Part shown: piece after piece, positions 24,234-33,708 of the stretch
Layout of the letters: every line of letters starts with the position of its first letter
Position numbering within the stretch: the first letter of the stretch is position 1
Assembly: GCA_902492235.1 (NCBI GenBank)
Contig: CABUKS010000002.1
Location: forward strand, 1-64,000
Length of the DNA: 64,000 nucleotides
Direction: 5' to 3'
Source: an uncultured Collinsella sp.
Lineage (GTDB): Bacteria > Actinomycetota > Coriobacteriia > Coriobacteriales > Coriobacteriaceae
The notes under the pieces: model-generated
What the model was told of the DNA's origin: nothing
The model's input: only the letters and a program-made list of their open reading frames with translations
The model's database searches: none
Program-made: the position numbers and the translations under genes

Positions 24234-25238
24234 TTATCGATTCTCAATACTTCCGATGTTCTTGAGCTCGATAGAGATGAGGCCGTTGGGTTCGTTGACG
24301 AACTCGATGTACTCGGAGTTCGAACCCATCTCGGCCGGGAAGCTGATTTCGATACCCGTGTCGGTACGGATCTTATGATTGCGCACCGCCGCGCGTTCGA
24401 CCTGCTTGCGCTCCACGGGCACACGCTCGGGCACCTTCTCTTCGGTCAGCGCCACACGCACGCTCTCCTTGATGACCGGCTCGTCCTCAAAGACCTCGTC
24501 GACGATATCCCAAGGCGGCAGCTCCTCGTCATCCTCGACCTTCTCGGCAACAGCAGCCTTAACCTTGGCGAGCGCTACGGCCGTATTGGCACCGTGCTCC
24601 TCGGCGACTTCCTCGACCACACGCGTCACGGTGTCGATGACCTCCTTACCCGATACGCCCGTGTCGCACTGCAGCAGGCCATCGGGGATAAGCATACGGT
24701 CCTCGCCGGCAATCTTGCGTTTCTTGTCCACATAGCCGATCTCCATGGTGCTCGCGCGCACGATGGCATAGCTCGGCACCTTTTGCGAGGGGTTCGGCAG
24801 AATGGCGTAGTGGCGCGCGATGTCGTTGCGCACCTCCCCCTCCTCGCGGCCCACTTCGTGCATAAAAGCCTGCTTGGAGCCCAGCAGCATCACGGCAAAC
24901 CAGCGGGCATCCTCATCGTCGTCAAAATCAGCCACGAGCACGTCGGTGGACTCAGCTTTCTCAGCCTTGGTGAGCTCGGAGGAGATAAACTCCGCAATCT
25001 GCTGCGACAGGCCCACGAACTCGCGCTCGCCAAAGAAATAGCTCTTGAGCTCGCCGCCGAATGCGGAGTTCTCGGCAAACGTGGCACGCTTGTTATCGGC
25101 CGAAGTGCGCGCGCGACGCAGATGTGTGGTCACGAAGTTGCGGACAGTACGGCTTTCGATATCCAACTCGCGCTGGCTCATGACGTTGACGGCAGAGTCA
25201 AAGTCCAGGATATGCAGAATCGCGTGATTGATTTTCAT
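24234..25238 (-). CDS. Nucleoid-associated protein (37-kDa NdpA family)
   Basis: A 334-aa protein starting MKINHAILHILDFDS, the conserved beginning of the YejK/NdpA family (PF04245). It keeps the layout of an N-terminal mixed domain, a central helical part and a C-terminal beta-rich domain (ISFPAEMGSNSEYIEF). An acidic insert (EKVEDDEELPPWDIVDEVFE) lies near residue 240. The ATG three codons downstream of the first possible start has GGAA at the right distance. The molecular role is binding to DNA or nucleoid. Confidence 0.85.
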   Translation of the reverse strand: MKINHAILHILDFDSAVNVMSQRELDIESRTVRNFVTTHLRRARTSADNKRATFAENSAFGGELKSYFFGEREFVGLSQQIAEFISSELTKAEKAESTDVLVADFDDDEDARWFAVMLLGSKQAFMHEVGREEGEVRNDIARHYAILPNPSQKVPSYAIVRASTMEIGYVDKKRKIAGEDRMLIPDGLLQCDTGVSGKEVIDTVTRVVEEVAEEHGANTAVALAKVKAAVAEKVEDDEELPPWDIVDEVFEDEPVIKESVRVALTEEKVPERVPVERKQVERAAVRNHKIRTDTGIEISFPAEMGSNSEYIEFVNEPNGLISIELKNIGSIENR

Positions 25239-25312
25239 ATACGGCATTCCGTTCTAGATCGATTTCGGCACGAATCAGTATAGCGGTCGAGCCCGCCCCA
25301 GGCGCTTCGAAG

Positions 25313-25346
25313 ATTGGTGCATCGGGGACAGGTTGCTTGCACCAAT
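25313..25346. repeat. Hairpin repeat downstream of the Mbeg1-like gene
   Basis: ATTGGTGCA and TGCACCAAT form a perfect 9-bp stem around TCGGGGACAGGTTGCT. A related hairpin is at 26541-26571. Confidence 0.6.
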
Positions 25347-25348
25347 GG

Positions 25349-26509
25349 TTAGCGCAGGAGCTCGGACTGCCAAGCCTCGAGCTGTTCTGCCAAACTCTTG
25401 CCGGCAGCGGGCATGTCGATCTGAGGTCGTTTGGGCAGCAGTGCGCATTTAAGGATTGCTACGATGGTCTGCGAGACAAAGCGTCGTGTATCCTCGTCAA
25501 AGCCTTGCGCAGCCTGGAGCATCACGGGCAGGCTCTCGCGCAGATTCCCAGCGATATCCGCAAACCGCTCAGCACCCGTAGCCTCAAACACGGAGAACAA
25601 CGCATCTACAAAACGCTCGCGTTCGCTAGGCGACACTGCAAGCAACATCTCGCGAATGGAACCATCAACGTATCGAGCACCGGCAGACAGGCGCTCACAG
25701 TACACGAAGTCGTGACCATCAACCACCCAGCTAAAGGGATTGTGCTGCAGCAGGCTGAACTCGGTGCTCTCAACGATGGCATAGTCCTCCTGTGTCTCGA
25801 ACATCATGCCAAAGATCGACGACCGAGGTAGCGTCTTGTCGATTCGACCGGAAAGATCGGCAAAGGCGTTGCCGTTCAGAAACTCCTCGACGAAGCCCGG
25901 ACCATCATGGGAATACGCCCGTTCGATTCGCTCACGGGCGACATCGGAGCACATCGCCGCACCGTACACCGCAAGGTTTCCGCCCTTGGAATGACCTCCG
26001 CACAAAAGCGGCCCGTCAATCGCATCCGCTGCCTCGTCCACATAACGTGCCGCGGATTCCTGGGCCGGCACAGGACACCGGAACGCCATGTTAAAGTCTT
26101 CTTTCCAGCCCACAATCGTACTATCGGTCCCCCGGAAGGAAAGATAACTAAACCCTGCCGGAAACCGGAACGCCATGGCTGCAAACTGCTCTGTCGCCAC
26201 CACATCGCTCACGACACGATAGCCGCAAACGTGCACGCCACGGTAGCGAGGACTTGCTGCCACGGCCTCCAGCAAGGCCCTGCTCCCCTCTGGGTCCCAC
26301 AAGTCGTCAATCATGTCCCGGTAGCACTCGGCACGCAGCAGCTCGCGTACGTCTAGGCCCTGCCAGTTCGTCAGCTCCGCCATATCACCCGGCAAACGCA
26401 AATAGGACAACCACGCAAAGACCAGGCTGTCCACCGCGCAGAACGGCCGCTCCTCAAACGGATCAAACGCCGTCTGGGCATAGGTCAAAAAATTAGGCGA
26501 ATCCGACAT
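25349..26509 (-). CDS. Mbeg1-like (DUF2974) alpha/beta-hydrolase-type protein
   Basis: A 386-aa protein of the DUF2974/Mbeg1-like family. The nucleophile elbow is seen in CGGHSKGGNLAVYGA, and the preceding YLSFRGTDSTIVGWKEDFNM is the oxyanion-strand motif shared with lipases; a later DGHDFVY may supply the His/Asp end of the triad. There is no signal peptide. It probably acts as an esterase or lipase on an unknown substrate. It is flanked on both sides by related small hairpin repeats. Confidence 0.82.
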   Translation of the reverse strand: MSDSPNFLTYAQTAFDPFEERPFCAVDSLVFAWLSYLRLPGDMAELTNWQGLDVRELLRAECYRDMIDDLWDPEGSRALLEAVAASPRYRGVHVCGYRVVSDVVATEQFAAMAFRFPAGFSYLSFRGTDSTIVGWKEDFNMAFRCPVPAQESAARYVDEAADAIDGPLLCGGHSKGGNLAVYGAAMCSDVARERIERAYSHDGPGFVEEFLNGNAFADLSGRIDKTLPRSSIFGMMFETQEDYAIVESTEFSLLQHNPFSWVVDGHDFVYCERLSAGARYVDGSIREMLLAVSPSERERFVDALFSVFEATGAERFADIAGNLRESLPVMLQAAQGFDEDTRRFVSQTIVAILKCALLPKRPQIDMPAAGKSLAEQLEAWQSELLR

Positions 26510-26540
26510 GGCCCTCCCATCAACTATGGTGTATTGGGAT

Positions 26541-26571
26541 GGTGCATTGGGGTCAGGTTACTTTGCACCAA
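26541..26571. repeat. Hairpin repeat upstream of the Mbeg1-like gene
   Basis: TGGTGCA and TGCACCA enclose TTGGGGTCAGGTTACTT, closely matching the element at 25313-25346 in the same orientation. Confidence 0.6.
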
Positions 26572-26635
26572 AAGGCGCCCGGGCCGTGTGGACCCGGACG
26601 CCTTCATTGTAGCTTTTCGCTCTAGCGAGCTTGAT

Positions 26636-27586
26636 TTAGCAGGAGAAATCGACGCTGTCGATGATGTCCTTGAGGGCCTTGGCGGAGACGGTGAGCTCAT
26701 GCTGCTCGTCATCGTTCAGCGGCACGGGGACGCGGCAGACAACGCCGTCGCGGCCAACGACAGTCGGCATGGAGATGGCAAGATCGGACAGGCCATACTC
26801 GCCCACCATGAGCGAGGAGACAGGCAGAACGGTCTGCTCATCGCGCATAACGGCGGTGCAGATGCGCTTGACGGCCATGGCGACGCCATAGTAGGTGGCG
26901 TGCTTCTTCTCGATGATGGTGTAGGCGGAGTTCTTGACGTCCTCAGCGATGCGCTTCTCGGCAGCCTCATGCTCCAGGTGGCCGTGAAGCTCACAGAAGG
27001 TGTTCAGCGGAACGCCGGCAACCTGAGCGCTGGACCAAGCGACAAACTCGGAGTCACCGTGCTCGCCCATGACATAGGCCTGGACATCGCGCGGGTCAAC
27101 CTCGACGTGGGCACCAAGCATCTGCTGCAGACGGCCAGTGTCGAGCACGGTGCCGGAGCCGATGACATGGCCCTCGGGCAGGCCGGACATCTTGATGGCG
27201 GCATAGGTCAGAACATCAACCGGGTTAGAGACGATGAGCAGAATGCCTTCGAAGCCGGACTTCTTAATCTCGGGGATAATGGACTTAAAGATGTTAACGT
27301 TCTTGTTGACCAGGTCCAGGCGAGTCTCACCGGGCTTTTGGGCAGCGCCAGCGGTGACGACGATCATGGCGGCGTCGGCGACATCGGAATAATCGCCGGC
27401 GTAGATCTTCATCGGTTCGGCAAATGTCATGCCGTGCGCGATATCCAGGGCCTCACCCTCGGCACGATTCTTGTCCACGTCGATGAGGACCATCTCGGAG
27501 AACAGACCACTCTGCATCAGCGCGAACGCCGAAGACGAACCGACGAAACCGCAGCCGACAATAGCGACCTTCTTCTCGTTAACCAT
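26636..27586 (-). CDS. ldh: L-lactate dehydrogenase
   Basis: A 316-aa NAD-dependent dehydrogenase. It has the Rossmann motif VAIVGCGFVGSS, IVSNPVDVLTY, and the catalytic His177 in YVMGEHGDSE. A Gln in the coenzyme loop (AGAAQKPGETR) favours lactate over malate. The start has GGGAG upstream. It reduces pyruvate to L-lactate, regenerating NAD during fermentation. It follows the aminotransferase gene by 200 bp and probably has its own promoter there. Confidence 0.95.
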   Translation of the reverse strand: MVNEKKVAIVGCGFVGSSSAFALMQSGLFSEMVLIDVDKNRAEGEALDIAHGMTFAEPMKIYAGDYSDVADAAMIVVTAGAAQKPGETRLDLVNKNVNIFKSIIPEIKKSGFEGILLIVSNPVDVLTYAAIKMSGLPEGHVIGSGTVLDTGRLQQMLGAHVEVDPRDVQAYVMGEHGDSEFVAWSSAQVAGVPLNTFCELHGHLEHEAAEKRIAEDVKNSAYTIIEKKHATYYGVAMAVKRICTAVMRDEQTVLPVSSLMVGEYGLSDLAISMPTVVGRDGVVCRVPVPLNDDEQHELTVSAKALKDIIDSVDFSC

Positions 27587-27787
27587 TAGAAACTCCCATC
27601 TCTCTCCACAAACAAGCCGCCCGGGAACGACCCGAGCGGCTTGCCGTAATCCCAATACATCCAATCGGGACTTTGATTATGCTCCTATTCGCAGCCAAAA
27701 ATCGACCGTTTACCGAAATTGTTTGCAGAATTCGTAAAATAACTGCACGAAATCGGTTTCGAGCTATTGACGGGTCGAAATAGGTTT

Positions 27788-28951
27788 CTAATACAGGCCA
27801 GCCTCGCGAATGGCCTCGACAGCCAAAGCGATCTGATCGGGCGGCAGGACCAGTGCCATACGCACGTGCCCCTCGCCCGAAGGGCCAAAGCTCGCGCCCG
27901 GCGTCACCACAACGCCGGCCTTCTCCATAAGCTCCTCGCAAAACGCCATGGAATCGGTGCGACCACCGGGAAGCTTGGCCCACACAAACATAGAGCCATG
28001 CGCGTTGGGACGCTCCCAGCCCAGGCCCTCAAGACCGTCGCACAGGGCATCGCGGCGTTCCTGGTACTTCAGACGCTGCGCCTCGACCTCATCGCGCGGA
28101 CCGTTCAGGCAGGCGATGGCAGCCTTCTGAATCGGGAAGAACATACCAAAGTCGATCTGGCCGCGCAGCTTGGCAAAGGCCGAGACCACATCCTCGCGAC
28201 CGACCAAAAAGCCGATACGCGCACCGGTGACGTTAAACGACTTGGAGAGCGAGAAGAACTCAACGCCCACCTCGAGCGCGCCGGGATACTGCAAGAAGCT
28301 GCCGCCCGGCTCGCCGTCGAACACGATGTCGGAGTATGCGTTGTCGTGAACGATGAGCAGGTCGTGCTCGCGGGCGAAAGTGATGATCTCCTCGTAGATC
28401 TCGGGCGTGCCCACCGAGCCGACCGGGTTCGCGGGCAGCGACACGATCATATACTTGGCACGATCGGCCACCTCGGGATCGATACCCGCCACATAGGGCA
28501 GGTAATTATGCTCGGCAACCAGCGGATAGTATTCGAGCTTGGCATCGGCGATCTTGGCACCCGCCTCAAAGACCGGGTAGCACGGATCGGGAACCAGAAT
28601 GGTGTCACCCGGATCGAGCAGGGCCAGGCCCAAATGGCCCACGCCCTCCTGCGTGCCGTTGCACGACTGCACCATAGACGGCGTAATGCCCGAAACGCCA
28701 AAGCGACGCTCATAGTAATCGCACACGGCTTGCTTGAGTTCGGGCAGGTCGCGCAGGGCATACTTCCACATCTCGGGATCTTGGGCTGCCTGCGTGAGCG
28801 CCTCGACCACGTGGTCGTACGGCTTAAAGTCGGGCGTGCCCACGCTCATGTTGTAAATGGTCTTGCCCTGAGCCTTCAGCGCGAGAAGCTTGTTGTTGAG
28901 CGAGGCGAAGACCTCCGCGCCAAAGCGGTCGAGACGCTGCGATGCCTGCAT
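27788..28951 (-). CDS. Class I/II PLP aminotransferase, DapL/PatA-like
   Basis: A 387-aa fold-type I aminotransferase. Visible features are NMSVGTPDFKPYD at the substrate entry, CNGTQEGVG, the DNAYSDIVFDG active-site strand, and the PLP Lys in FFSLSKSFNVTGARIGF. The start has GAAAGGTGGCACC upstream. The sequence style resembles LL-diaminopimelate/N-acetyl-diaminopimelate aminotransferases. That activity is the only step of the acetylase lysine pathway not encoded next to dapH, so this gene 4 kb away is a plausible candidate. Alanine or aspartate transamination remains possible. Confidence 0.8.
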   Translation of the reverse strand: MQASQRLDRFGAEVFASLNNKLLALKAQGKTIYNMSVGTPDFKPYDHVVEALTQAAQDPEMWKYALRDLPELKQAVCDYYERRFGVSGITPSMVQSCNGTQEGVGHLGLALLDPGDTILVPDPCYPVFEAGAKIADAKLEYYPLVAEHNYLPYVAGIDPEVADRAKYMIVSLPANPVGSVGTPEIYEEIITFAREHDLLIVHDNAYSDIVFDGEPGGSFLQYPGALEVGVEFFSLSKSFNVTGARIGFLVGREDVVSAFAKLRGQIDFGMFFPIQKAAIACLNGPRDEVEAQRLKYQERRDALCDGLEGLGWERPNAHGSMFVWAKLPGGRTDSMAFCEELMEKAGVVVTPGASFGPSGEGHVRMALVLPPDQIALAVEAIREAGLY

Positions 28952-28967
28952 GGTGCCACCTTTCGAT

Positions 28968-29003
28968 ATAAAAAACGCGGCGCTCCGACAAGAGCGCCGC
29001 GCG
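28968..29003 (-). terminator. Terminator after NAD synthetase gene
   Basis: CGCGGCGCTC and GAGCGCCGCG form a perfect 10-bp stem; on the minus strand TTTTTTATA follows. Confidence 0.85.
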
Positions 29004-29069
29004 ATACGGGCCATCAGATTTCAAAAGTGTAACGCTTACAACCCCCGTATTGGTTCAATTTGGCCAACC

Positions 29070-31049
29070 TTAGTCAATTGGATTGAGGGCGTCAATCTGC
29101 GCGAGCCACAGACGTGAGCTTGCGTCACTCGGCATACGCCAATCGCCGCGCGGGCTGAGCGTCACCGAACCCACCTTGGGACCATCGGGCAGGCAGCTGC
29201 GCTTAAACTGCTGGGCAAAGAAGCGACGGTAGAACGTACGTAGCCATGTGTGGACGGTCTTGGCGTCGTAGACGCCCTCGAAGCTCTTGAGCGCCATGCG
29301 GTAGATCTTGCCCGGCTCAAAGCCAAAACGCAGCAGGTAGTAGAGGAAGTAGTCGTGCAACTCGTATGGGCCCACCAAATCCTCGGTCTTCTGCGCAATC
29401 TCGCCGTCGCCCGTGGGCGGCAGAAGCTCGGGGGACACCGGCGTATCGAGGATATCGAGCAAGACCTCGGCAATGCGCCCACCAAAGACATCGGCGGCAT
29501 AGCGCACCAGATGGCGCACAAGCGTCTTGGGCACGCTCGCGTTGACAGCGTACATGCTCATGTGGTCGCCGTTATAGGTAGCCCAGCCGAGCGCCAGCTC
29601 CGACAGGTCGCCCGTGCCAATGACAAAACCGCCAGCCTGGTTGGCCAGATCCATCAGAATCTGCGTACGCTCGCGCGCCTGGCTGTTCTCGTAGGTCACG
29701 TCCTGCACGGCCGGATCATGCTCAATGTCCTTGAAGTGCTGCTCCACAGCCGCGTGGATCGAAACCTCGCGGAAGCTCACACCCAGGTCGCGAGCGAGCG
29801 ACTCGGCATTCGACTTAGTGCGGTGCGTCGTGCCGAAGCCGGGCATGGACACGGCCGTGATACCGGTGCGCGGCAGCCCCAGCGCATCGAAGGCACGCAC
29901 GGTCACAAGCAGCGCCAGCGTGGAATCGAGACCGCCCGAAAGGCCGATAACGGCCGCCTTGGTGCCCGTATGGGCAAGGCGGGTCTTGAGGCCCGCGGTC
30001 TGCAGGTCGAGGATGGTCTCGCAGCGCTCAGCCAGGTCACCATGGTCGGCAGGCACGAAGGGCGCGCGGGGGAAGACACGGTCTATGCCGAGCGCATCGC
30101 GCAGGACAGGCTCTTCGGCGAGCGAGCCCTCAAACGAGAACTCGACGGTCACGGCCTCCGGCGCATCGTCCGCGCGCGTCCATGTCGTCGAGCGACGGCG
30201 CTCAGCAACCAGACGGTCAAGGTCAACGTCGGCGACGGCCATATCACAGGTAAGCAGTTTGGTCGCGGCAAGCTTGGAGCCGTTTTCGTAGACGAGGTTC
30301 TCGCCCGCAAAGACCATGTCGGTCGTGGACTCGCCCTCACTCGCGTCCGCGTAGGCATAGGCGCAGTACAGGCGCGCGCTCTGATTGGAGATAAGGCTGC
30401 GGCGGTAATCTGCCTTACCGATAATCTCGTCCGAGGCCGACGGGTTGAGAATCACCGTCGCACCGGCAAGCGCCATCTCGGTCGAAGGGGGCGCCGGCAC
30501 CCACAGGTCCTCACAGACCTCAACGCCCAGCACCAGGTCCTCGGCGCCTTCATCACAGCAGCGGTAGACAAGCCCCGAACCCAGCGGAACCGGACCCTGA
30601 CCGGCAAACTCAACCCACACAGGATCTGCGGGCGCCGGAGCAAACCAGCGGCGCTCATAAAACTCACAGTAATTGGGCAGATACTTCTTGGCCGTGAGGC
30701 CCAAAAGCTCGCCCGCGCAGCACACGGCGGCGCAGTTGTAGATATTCTCGGCAACCGCAACGGGAAGACCGATGGTAAAGACGATCGGCAGCTCACGGGT
30801 TTCATCGAGGATATGCACCAGAGCAGCCTCGCAGGCATGCAGCAGTGTGCGATTATGGAACAGATCGGCTGCGGTATAGCCGGTCAGGTTAAGCTCGGGC
30901 AACACCAGCGCGCGAACGCCACGCCCGGCAGCATCGCGAACAGCCGCCAGCGCAACCTCGGCATTGCCCTCGACATCGGCCACGCGAATCTGCGGCGACG
31001 CCGCCGCCACACGCAAAAAGCCATCAGACTGAGAAAGGTGAAGATTCAT
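29070..31049 (-). CDS. nadE: Glutamine-dependent NAD+ synthetase
   Basis: A 659-aa two-domain enzyme. The N-terminal nitrilase-like glutaminase has the triad Glu (VLPELNLTGY), Lys (LTAKKYLPNYCEFYE) and Cys (LGVEVCEDLW). The C-terminal synthetase has the P-loop-like GLSGGLDSTLAL and IGTGDLSELALGWATY. It converts nicotinate adenine dinucleotide to NAD with glutamine-derived ammonia. The length is typical for the fused actinobacterial/clostridial type. Confidence 0.95.
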   Translation of the reverse strand: MNLHLSQSDGFLRVAAASPQIRVADVEGNAEVALAAVRDAAGRGVRALVLPELNLTGYTAADLFHNRTLLHACEAALVHILDETRELPIVFTIGLPVAVAENIYNCAAVCCAGELLGLTAKKYLPNYCEFYERRWFAPAPADPVWVEFAGQGPVPLGSGLVYRCCDEGAEDLVLGVEVCEDLWVPAPPSTEMALAGATVILNPSASDEIIGKADYRRSLISNQSARLYCAYAYADASEGESTTDMVFAGENLVYENGSKLAATKLLTCDMAVADVDLDRLVAERRRSTTWTRADDAPEAVTVEFSFEGSLAEEPVLRDALGIDRVFPRAPFVPADHGDLAERCETILDLQTAGLKTRLAHTGTKAAVIGLSGGLDSTLALLVTVRAFDALGLPRTGITAVSMPGFGTTHRTKSNAESLARDLGVSFREVSIHAAVEQHFKDIEHDPAVQDVTYENSQARERTQILMDLANQAGGFVIGTGDLSELALGWATYNGDHMSMYAVNASVPKTLVRHLVRYAADVFGGRIAEVLLDILDTPVSPELLPPTGDGEIAQKTEDLVGPYELHDYFLYYLLRFGFEPGKIYRMALKSFEGVYDAKTVHTWLRTFYRRFFAQQFKRSCLPDGPKVGSVTLSPRGDWRMPSDASSRLWLAQIDALNPID

Positions 31050-31252
31050 AAGAATGCTCCCGTGCGTAGACGCTATTCAACACAATTAGCAAGCCCTATT
31101 GTAGTTCAACCGCCGGGTGTAACCGCATCCCACCAACTTGGTGAGCTATTGATGAGTTGATGGTATCTGTTAAATGTCACGTACGATTCACATCTGGTGG
31201 GTACCCTGATGGCTACACGAAACGAAGCAGATTTACACCGGGAGGACCCCGT

Positions 31253-32206
31253 ATGACAACCAAGTACACCGACGCGCCGCGCACGCGCGTCATGACGCCG
31301 GCATCACTCAACAACGGCGTGCACGAGAACCATTCCATTGGACAGACCATGGCCATCGCACCCAAAAAGGGCCTGTTCGACGACATTTCCATTCCCCAGA
31401 TCATCGCCGGCGCCGCAGCTGCCGCCACGAGCGTGGCGCTTGCTTCAAAGATCGGCATTGCCGGCTCGGTGATTGGTGCCGCTGTGAGCTCAGTCATCAC
31501 TGTTGTGTCCTCGCAGGTCTATCGCCACTTTATCTCCGCCAGCGCCGAAGCAATCAAGGGCACGCATGCCGCTGTCGACTACCCTGCCGGCGCCTACGAG
31601 CCCGTTGAGCCCGATGTCGAGGAGCACCTAGGTGGCGCCGCGACTACGCAGGAGATGCGCCAGGTTGCGGGGCGCGCGACCACGGCGCGCGTCGCCCCCA
31701 ACAGCCTGCGCGCCAAGGCGGCAGCCGAGCGCAGCCAGACGCAAAAGAAGGTCATCGTCTTCTCGATCGCCATCGCCATCGTCGCAGTCATCGCCTGCGC
31801 CGGCGCCATCCTTATCACCACTGCCGGTGAGGGTCTGGGCGAGCGCCCCGAGCCAATCCTTTCGTCGCGCACGACCGAGAGCGATGCAAATGGCAACACC
31901 CAGTCGCAAGATCAGCAGGCACAGGCGGACGGCACGCAAGACAGTTCTACCTCTGCCGATTCGTCCTCGAACACCCAAAACCAATCGCAGGGCACCGATT
32001 CCTCTACGGCCAACAGTGGCACGCCGTCCGACACGACCAACTCAAGCCAAACGACTGACGGTTCACAGCCGAACACGGGAGGCCAGACGAGCGACACCAC
32101 GTCGGGAACGGGCACGGCAGACAGTAACAACACCAACAGCTCAAGCGGAACCGCTTCCGGCACGGCATCTGACAACTCGAGCCAAGGCACGGCATCGGGC
32201 AACTAA
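31253..32206 (+). CDS. Membrane protein with Ser/Thr/Asn-rich tail (317 aa)
   Basis: The ATG follows GGGAGGACCCCGT. Residues about 45-75 hold a hydrophobic Ala-rich region (IIAGAAAAATSVALASKIGI), a second helix (VIVFSIAIAIVAVIACAGAI) lies near 165, and the last 120 residues are almost only Ser, Thr, Gly, Asn, Gln and Asp. The tail is probably extracellular and disordered, perhaps spanning the wall. No catalytic motif is visible and I do not recognise the family. It stands alone between nadE and a second unknown gene. Confidence 0.65.
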   Translation: MTTKYTDAPRTRVMTPASLNNGVHENHSIGQTMAIAPKKGLFDDISIPQIIAGAAAAATSVALASKIGIAGSVIGAAVSSVITVVSSQVYRHFISASAEAIKGTHAAVDYPAGAYEPVEPDVEEHLGGAATTQEMRQVAGRATTARVAPNSLRAKAAAERSQTQKKVIVFSIAIAIVAVIACAGAILITTAGEGLGERPEPILSSRTTESDANGNTQSQDQQAQADGTQDSSTSADSSSNTQNQSQGTDSSTANSGTPSDTTNSSQTTDGSQPNTGGQTSDTTSGTGTADSNNTNSSSGTASGTASDNSSQGTASGN

Positions 32207-32240
32207 GCACGTTTGCCTCTCATAGATAACCGACCTGTAC

Positions 32241-32276
32241 AACGGGCGCGAATCGAAAGCGGTTCGCGCCCGTTTG
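32241..32276 (+). terminator. Terminator hairpin
   Basis: ACGGGCGCGAA pairs with TTCGCGCCCGT around TCGAAAGCGG, followed by TTG. Confidence 0.7.
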
Positions 32277-32346
32277 CCTTGGGCGCCGCCATGGCGAACG
32301 CCATGCGATGGTAAGATGCTTTACATGTGTAAAGAGGAGATTTGCC

Positions 32347-33648
32347 ATGAGCAAGACAATAGTTAGGCCCACGCTTTCGCTGGGCAACCACATCTATCTG
32401 TATCGCCTGCTGCGCGATGCGATTGGATGTGGCAAGCAAACGTTTATGACGCAGGTCGAGGAGGCGCTCGCCGCTGGCGACATGACCGCTTATGACCTGG
32501 GCTTCGAGTCCACGCGCGAGCTGCTCGAGGAGCTCGACGACTGCATTAAGCTGACCGTCTTTAAAGGCGGCCGCCTGTATGCCACGGTCATCGCCAACGA
32601 GGCCTGGGATGCTGCGCTTGCCAAGGGCGAGGACAAGCCCAAGACCGCCAAGGGCGCCAAGCAGTCCTACAAAAAGAAAAAGCGCGGTGAGAAGGACCTC
32701 AAGGCCGTGCGCCCCAAGCACGTTAAGCGTCCCGAGCCCGAAGCCATGGTTGAAGCCGCGCCGGAACCCGAGCCCGAGACAGAGATCGAAGTCGCTATTG
32801 AGGTAACGGCAGAAGCCGAAACCGAAATCGCCGCCACGACCGATCCCAAAGTCATATCCGAGCAGGAACCCGCTGCGGAGTTCAACGAAGCGCCCAAGTC
32901 AACAACCGAAGAAGCTGCTGACCAACCCGAGACGCCTGCGTTCCAAAACAGCGATGTCTTTGGCAACGAGGCCGAGGACGATCAGTCCGACGAGCCCGCC
33001 GATCAAGGCGCTACCGAGTCGGCACCGGGGCCCGAGACGCCGCAGCCCGCCATCTCGCTCACGGTCGTCTATGACCCCGAGAACGCCAACGCCGGCATCA
33101 CCACCATGGCATCCACGCCCATCGAGGCAAAGTCGAGCGTCGAGAACGAGAACGCTCCGCAAGTTGAGCTCGACACCGCGACCGCAGACGCACCCACTAT
33201 CGTCGAGACTGCAGATTCCGCGGCGATGCCGAAAGTGGGCATCGAATCAGTGCTCGGCACCGAACCCGTGCCCGTCGTCGAGGTGACGCCCGTCAATGAG
33301 CAGGCCTTCGCACCGGCGATGGCACCGGCCCCCGCACCCGTAGCACCCGCCATCCCCGAGGACTTCCCCATCGATTTCGCAACCGAGGTCTTCTGCCCCG
33401 GCCCATTGCTACACCAGCTGTCGACCTATCTCCCCTACGGCGCCGATACCCTCGGCATTGTCGGCGAGTACTACTGGATCGCCCGCGAGCGCGGTACCAT
33501 CGAGGCCGCGCGAAACCGCGCAAGCTTCCCCCTGCGCTACACGCAGGACGGCGAGCGCCACGAGGTTGCCGTGCGCATCCGCCGCAACACCACCGGCGGT
33601 CTCGGATCCACCTGGGCCATCGATAAAGTCGAGCCTTCTACCAAGTAA
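32347..33648 (+). CDS. Unknown protein with long acidic linker (433 aa)
   Basis: The ATG follows GAGGAGATTTGCC. Residues 1-95 are a folded domain with YDLGFESTRELLEELDDCIK and LTVFKGGRLYATVI, faintly like a winged-helix/LOTUS domain. Residues 105-115 are a Lys-rich patch (YKKKKRGEKD). Residues 120-345 are low-complexity Glu/Pro/Ala/Thr. Residues 350-433 are a second folded domain (FCPGPLLHQLSTYLPYGADT; RFRIRR-type basic end). The layout suggests two interaction modules on a tether; nucleic-acid binding is a guess. Confidence 0.55.
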   Translation: MSKTIVRPTLSLGNHIYLYRLLRDAIGCGKQTFMTQVEEALAAGDMTAYDLGFESTRELLEELDDCIKLTVFKGGRLYATVIANEAWDAALAKGEDKPKTAKGAKQSYKKKKRGEKDLKAVRPKHVKRPEPEAMVEAAPEPEPETEIEVAIEVTAEAETEIAATTDPKVISEQEPAAEFNEAPKSTTEEAADQPETPAFQNSDVFGNEAEDDQSDEPADQGATESAPGPETPQPAISLTVVYDPENANAGITTMASTPIEAKSSVENENAPQVELDTATADAPTIVETADSAAMPKVGIESVLGTEPVPVVEVTPVNEQAFAPAMAPAPAPVAPAIPEDFPIDFATEVFCPGPLLHQLSTYLPYGADTLGIVGEYYWIARERGTIEAARNRASFPLRYTQDGERHEVAVRIRRNTTGGLGSTWAIDKVEPSTK

Positions 33649-33649
33649 C

Positions 33650-33690
33650 AAAAAGGGACGATAACCCCAAGGTTATCGTCCCTTTCTCGT
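33650..33690. terminator. Bidirectional terminator
   Basis: AAGGGACGATAACC-CCAA-GGTTATCGTCCCTT is a perfect 14-bp stem with A-run and TTTC at its ends. It separates the convergent unknown gene and ettA. Confidence 0.88.
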
Positions 33691-33708
33691 TAGGTCACCT
33701 GAGCTCGA

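Noticed and set aside
29250..31160. A 636-codon plus-strand frame opposite nadE
   Set aside because: It is antisense to a clear two-domain NAD synthetase and shows Arg/His-rich shadow composition.
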